Part shown: positions 21,452 through 22,751 of the stretch, piece after piece
Layout of the letters: every line of letters begins with the position of its first letter
How positions within the stretch are numbered: the first letter of the stretch is position 1
From: an uncultured Oscillibacter sp.
Lineage (GTDB): Bacteria; Bacillota; Clostridia; Oscillospirales; Oscillospiraceae
Length of the DNA: 22,751 nt
Assembly: GCA_902476875.1 (NCBI GenBank)
Contig: CABSFC010000037.1
Span: 1-22,751, forward strand
Direction of reading: 5' to 3'
Notes under the pieces: model-generated
Databases searched by the model: none
The model's input: only the letters and a program-made list of their open reading frames with translations
What the model was told of the DNA's origin: nothing
Made by a program: the position numbers and the translations under genes

Positions 21452-22483
21452 TCATTCCAAAATATACACCGTGCAGCTCCGCCTGCCGAAGCTGATACAC
21501 TGCTGGTAGGTCTCGAAGTACAGATCCACCTTGTTGCCCCGGACGCCGGTGTCCTCGGCCACGGCCATGCCGTAGACCACGCCGTCGTTGGTGACGATAT
21601 ACAGCTTTGTGCCCAGGGGAATGACGTTCTTGTCCACGGCCACGGTGCCCACCCGGACGAACGTGCCGGTGGCGGTGGTGTAGTCCGCGCCGCCGTATCC
21701 GGCGGTGTAGGCGGTGGCGGTCATGGATTTGGCGCTGGAGAAGTTCAGCGTCGCGCCGGACTGCAGCGTCAGGGTGCCGCTTCCGTCGGCGTTTTTGGCG
21801 ACGCTGGCGATGGCGGAGCTGTCCAGCGGCGCCACGTCCTCCACGGCGGTGCCGTACTCCACGATCTCGTCCACGGCGGTGCTGTCCAGCTCCTCCACAA
21901 ACTGGCGGGAGATTTCCTCACCGTTGGACCAGACCACCTCGTAGATGGAGACGCGCACGCCGTCCTTGCCCTCCTGGACCACCTTTTCCGTGCCCTTCTC
22001 CATCTCCGGATTGGCCACCCGGACGGTCTCAAAGGCCACGTCCTCCGTCACCTTGTCATAGTAGGTGATGTCCTCCGCCACGGTCAGCTCCGCGCCGGGG
22101 CCGGACAGGTCCACGGCGATGGTCTCCAGCGGGCCGGGGACGATGTTCAGCCGCTGCAGCAGGGCGGAGACGCTCTCCCGCTTGCTGACGGCGGTGATGG
22201 TCTCGCCGTTGTAGCGGACCGTGACGTTCTGGCGGCTGGCCAGCATCACGTCGCAGCCCTTGGCGCCGGAGGAGATGTTGACAATCTGGGAGGACAGGTC
22301 CGGCGCCTTGCCGCCGCCGTCCAGCACGATGGCGGTATCGTCCGCGCCGGTGAGGATGAACAGGGCGTCCGCCCAGCCGGTGGCGGCGATGCAGGAGCAC
22401 ACCATCACGGCCAGCGCGAAGAGCAGCGTGCGTCGGTGTGCCCAGCGTTCATGCAGTTTTTTCCATAGGCTCTGTGTTTTCAA
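21452..22483 (-). CDS. Secreted DUF348/G5/3D-domain cell-wall protein (YabE-like)
   Basis: The 343-aa protein has a basic N-terminus and one membrane/signal segment (RRTLLFALAVMVCSCIAATG). A DUF348-like domain follows (VNISSGAKGCDVMLAS..VTVRYNGE, ~70-125), then a G5-type domain (~135-210; YYDKVTEDVAFETVRVANPEM) and a C-terminal 3D domain (~253-343) with its three Asp in AVDKNVIPLGTKLYI, AEDTG and VDLYFET. Such proteins (YabE, YocH and Rpf-like) cleave or remodel peptidoglycan outside the cell. The start is TTG at 22483: AGGAGG is 6 nt upstream, while the ATG at 22488 is out of frame, only 1 nt from AGGAGG, and stops after two codons. Confidence 0.92.
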   Translation of the reverse strand: MKTQSLWKKLHERWAHRRTLLFALAVMVCSCIAATGWADALFILTGADDTAIVLDGGGKAPDLSSQIVNISSGAKGCDVMLASRQNVTVRYNGETITAVSKRESVSALLQRLNIVPGPLETIAVDLSGPGAELTVAEDITYYDKVTEDVAFETVRVANPEMEKGTEKVVQEGKDGVRVSIYEVVWSNGEEISRQFVEELDSTAVDEIVEYGTAVEDVAPLDSSAIASVAKNADGSGTLTLQSGATLNFSSAKSMTATAYTAGYGGADYTTATGTFVRVGTVAVDKNVIPLGTKLYIVTNDGVVYGMAVAEDTGVRGNKVDLYFETYQQCISFGRRSCTVYILE

Positions 22484-22492
22484 AACATACCT

Positions 22493-22512
22493 CCTGAAAA
22501 AGGTTTTTCAGG
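22493..22512 (-). promoter_or_regulatory. Hairpin overlapping the ribosome binding site of the G5/3D gene
   Basis: A perfect 20-bp palindrome (arms CCTGAAAAAG / CTTTTTCAGG on the plus strand) whose edge contains half of AGGAGG (22490-22495). A second hairpin, GCTCCC-ATC-GGGAGC on the minus strand, lies just upstream. Together they could limit ribosome access. Confidence 0.5.
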
Positions 22513-22593
22513 CTCCCGATGGGAGCGTTGCGCGGCTGTTTCCTGCGCGAAAACAACTTGTAACTTTTGTTACCGATCTGAAAAACTGGACAC

Positions 22594-22622
22594 AGTATAC
22601 ACCCGCCTCCCACTTTTGTCAA
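22594..22622 (-). promoter_or_regulatory. Promoter of the G5/3D gene
   Basis: On the minus strand a perfect TTGACA (22617-22622), 17-bp spacer, TATACT (22594-22599). The transcript leader is about 100 nt. It does not show the conserved blocks of the ydaO/c-di-AMP riboswitch often found before cell-wall hydrolase genes. Confidence 0.88.
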
Positions 22623-22682
22623 GTTTTCAGCGGTAAAACCGGGCAAACACCCCCACTTTTTCTGAAACCAGGTGAGAAAAAG

Positions 22683-22751
22683 ATGGGAAAACCTGTAAAA
22701 TGGAAACGAAAAGGTTACAAAAAAGTAACACGAAGGACGCTGCGGCGCCGC
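22683..22751 (+). CDS. Possible start of a plus-strand gene, cut by the window edge
   Basis: An ATG at 22683, preceded by AGGTGAG with 7-nt spacing, opens a frame of 23 codons to the last base. The peptide is extremely basic (MGKPVKWKRKGYKKVTRRTL then Arg), as in the cytoplasmic N-terminus of a membrane or secreted protein. No clear promoter is seen upstream, and the run is too short to exclude chance. Confidence 0.4.
   Translation, partial: MGKPVKWKRKGYKKVTRRTLRRR

Noticed and set aside
22559..22574. Second WalR-like site (TGTAAC, TGTTAC on the plus strand)
   Set aside because: The hexamers are separated by 3 bp, not 5, and lie downstream of the transcription start; more likely a small leader hairpin.
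22484..22587. c-di-AMP (ydaO/yuaA) riboswitch before the cell-wall gene
   Set aside because: The leader of about 100 nt lacks the conserved blocks and is shorter than that class.

Overview
The window looks like chromosome from a GC-rich member of the Clostridia, most likely the Oscillospiraceae (Flavonifractor/Oscillibacter/Lawsonibacter-like). This is inferred from strong AGGAGG-type ribosome binding sites, sigma-A-like TTGACA/TATAAT promoters, a SAM-I riboswitch before metK, a secreted S-layer-homology (SLH) protein, a G5/3D cell-wall protein, ATP-dependent PEP carboxykinase and many Fe-S proteins. No rRNA, tRNA, CRISPR array, transposase or phage gene is visible.

Layout. 1-4.5 kb holds housekeeping genes: a rhomboid-like membrane protein (minus strand), then riboswitch-controlled metK, an EamA transporter, a 64-codon unknown gene and thiamine pyrophosphokinase. 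4.5-12.1 kb is a molybdenum-hydroxylase locus. It has a single-chain [2Fe-2S]-molybdopterin dehydrogenase (860 aa) followed at once by an RnfB-like polyferredoxin. Next is a convergent MocA/YgfJ-type molybdenum cofactor cytidylyltransferase, then a three-subunit xdhABC xanthine dehydrogenase in the same order as in E. coli. 12.1-12.35 kb is a hairpin-rich non-coding cassette bounded by two identical 27-bp repeats. 12.4-15.1 kb carries a cytidylate-kinase-like protein, a ModE-like one-domain regulator, an Fe-S aldo/keto reductase and a WapI-like immunity-type protein.

15.1-17.9 kb stands out. A small XRE repressor and a divergent SLH surface protein flank a short AT-rich region with two near-identical palindromes, one of which fills the spacer of the surface gene's promoter exactly. 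The first half of the surface gene is visibly more AT-rich than its Ig-like/SLH anchor half, suggesting a mosaic. 17.9-22.5 kb returns to housekeeping: pckA and rsmA (minus strand), a YjjG-like HAD phosphatase divergent from rsmA, and a secreted DUF348/G5/3D protein. The first codons of another plus-strand gene may lie at the right edge.

How the genes work together. The Mo locus supplies two enzymes of xanthine/purine or N-heterocycle hydroxylation, a cofactor cytidylation enzyme, a dedicated electron carrier for the FAD-less enzyme (inferred) and, 1 kb downstream, a molybdate-type regulator (inferred). The XRE gene, twin operators and SLH gene form a self-contained regulated surface-protein module. 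Most genes are bounded by clear intrinsic terminators, several shared between convergent genes. At two places divergent genes appear to share one -35 hexamer.
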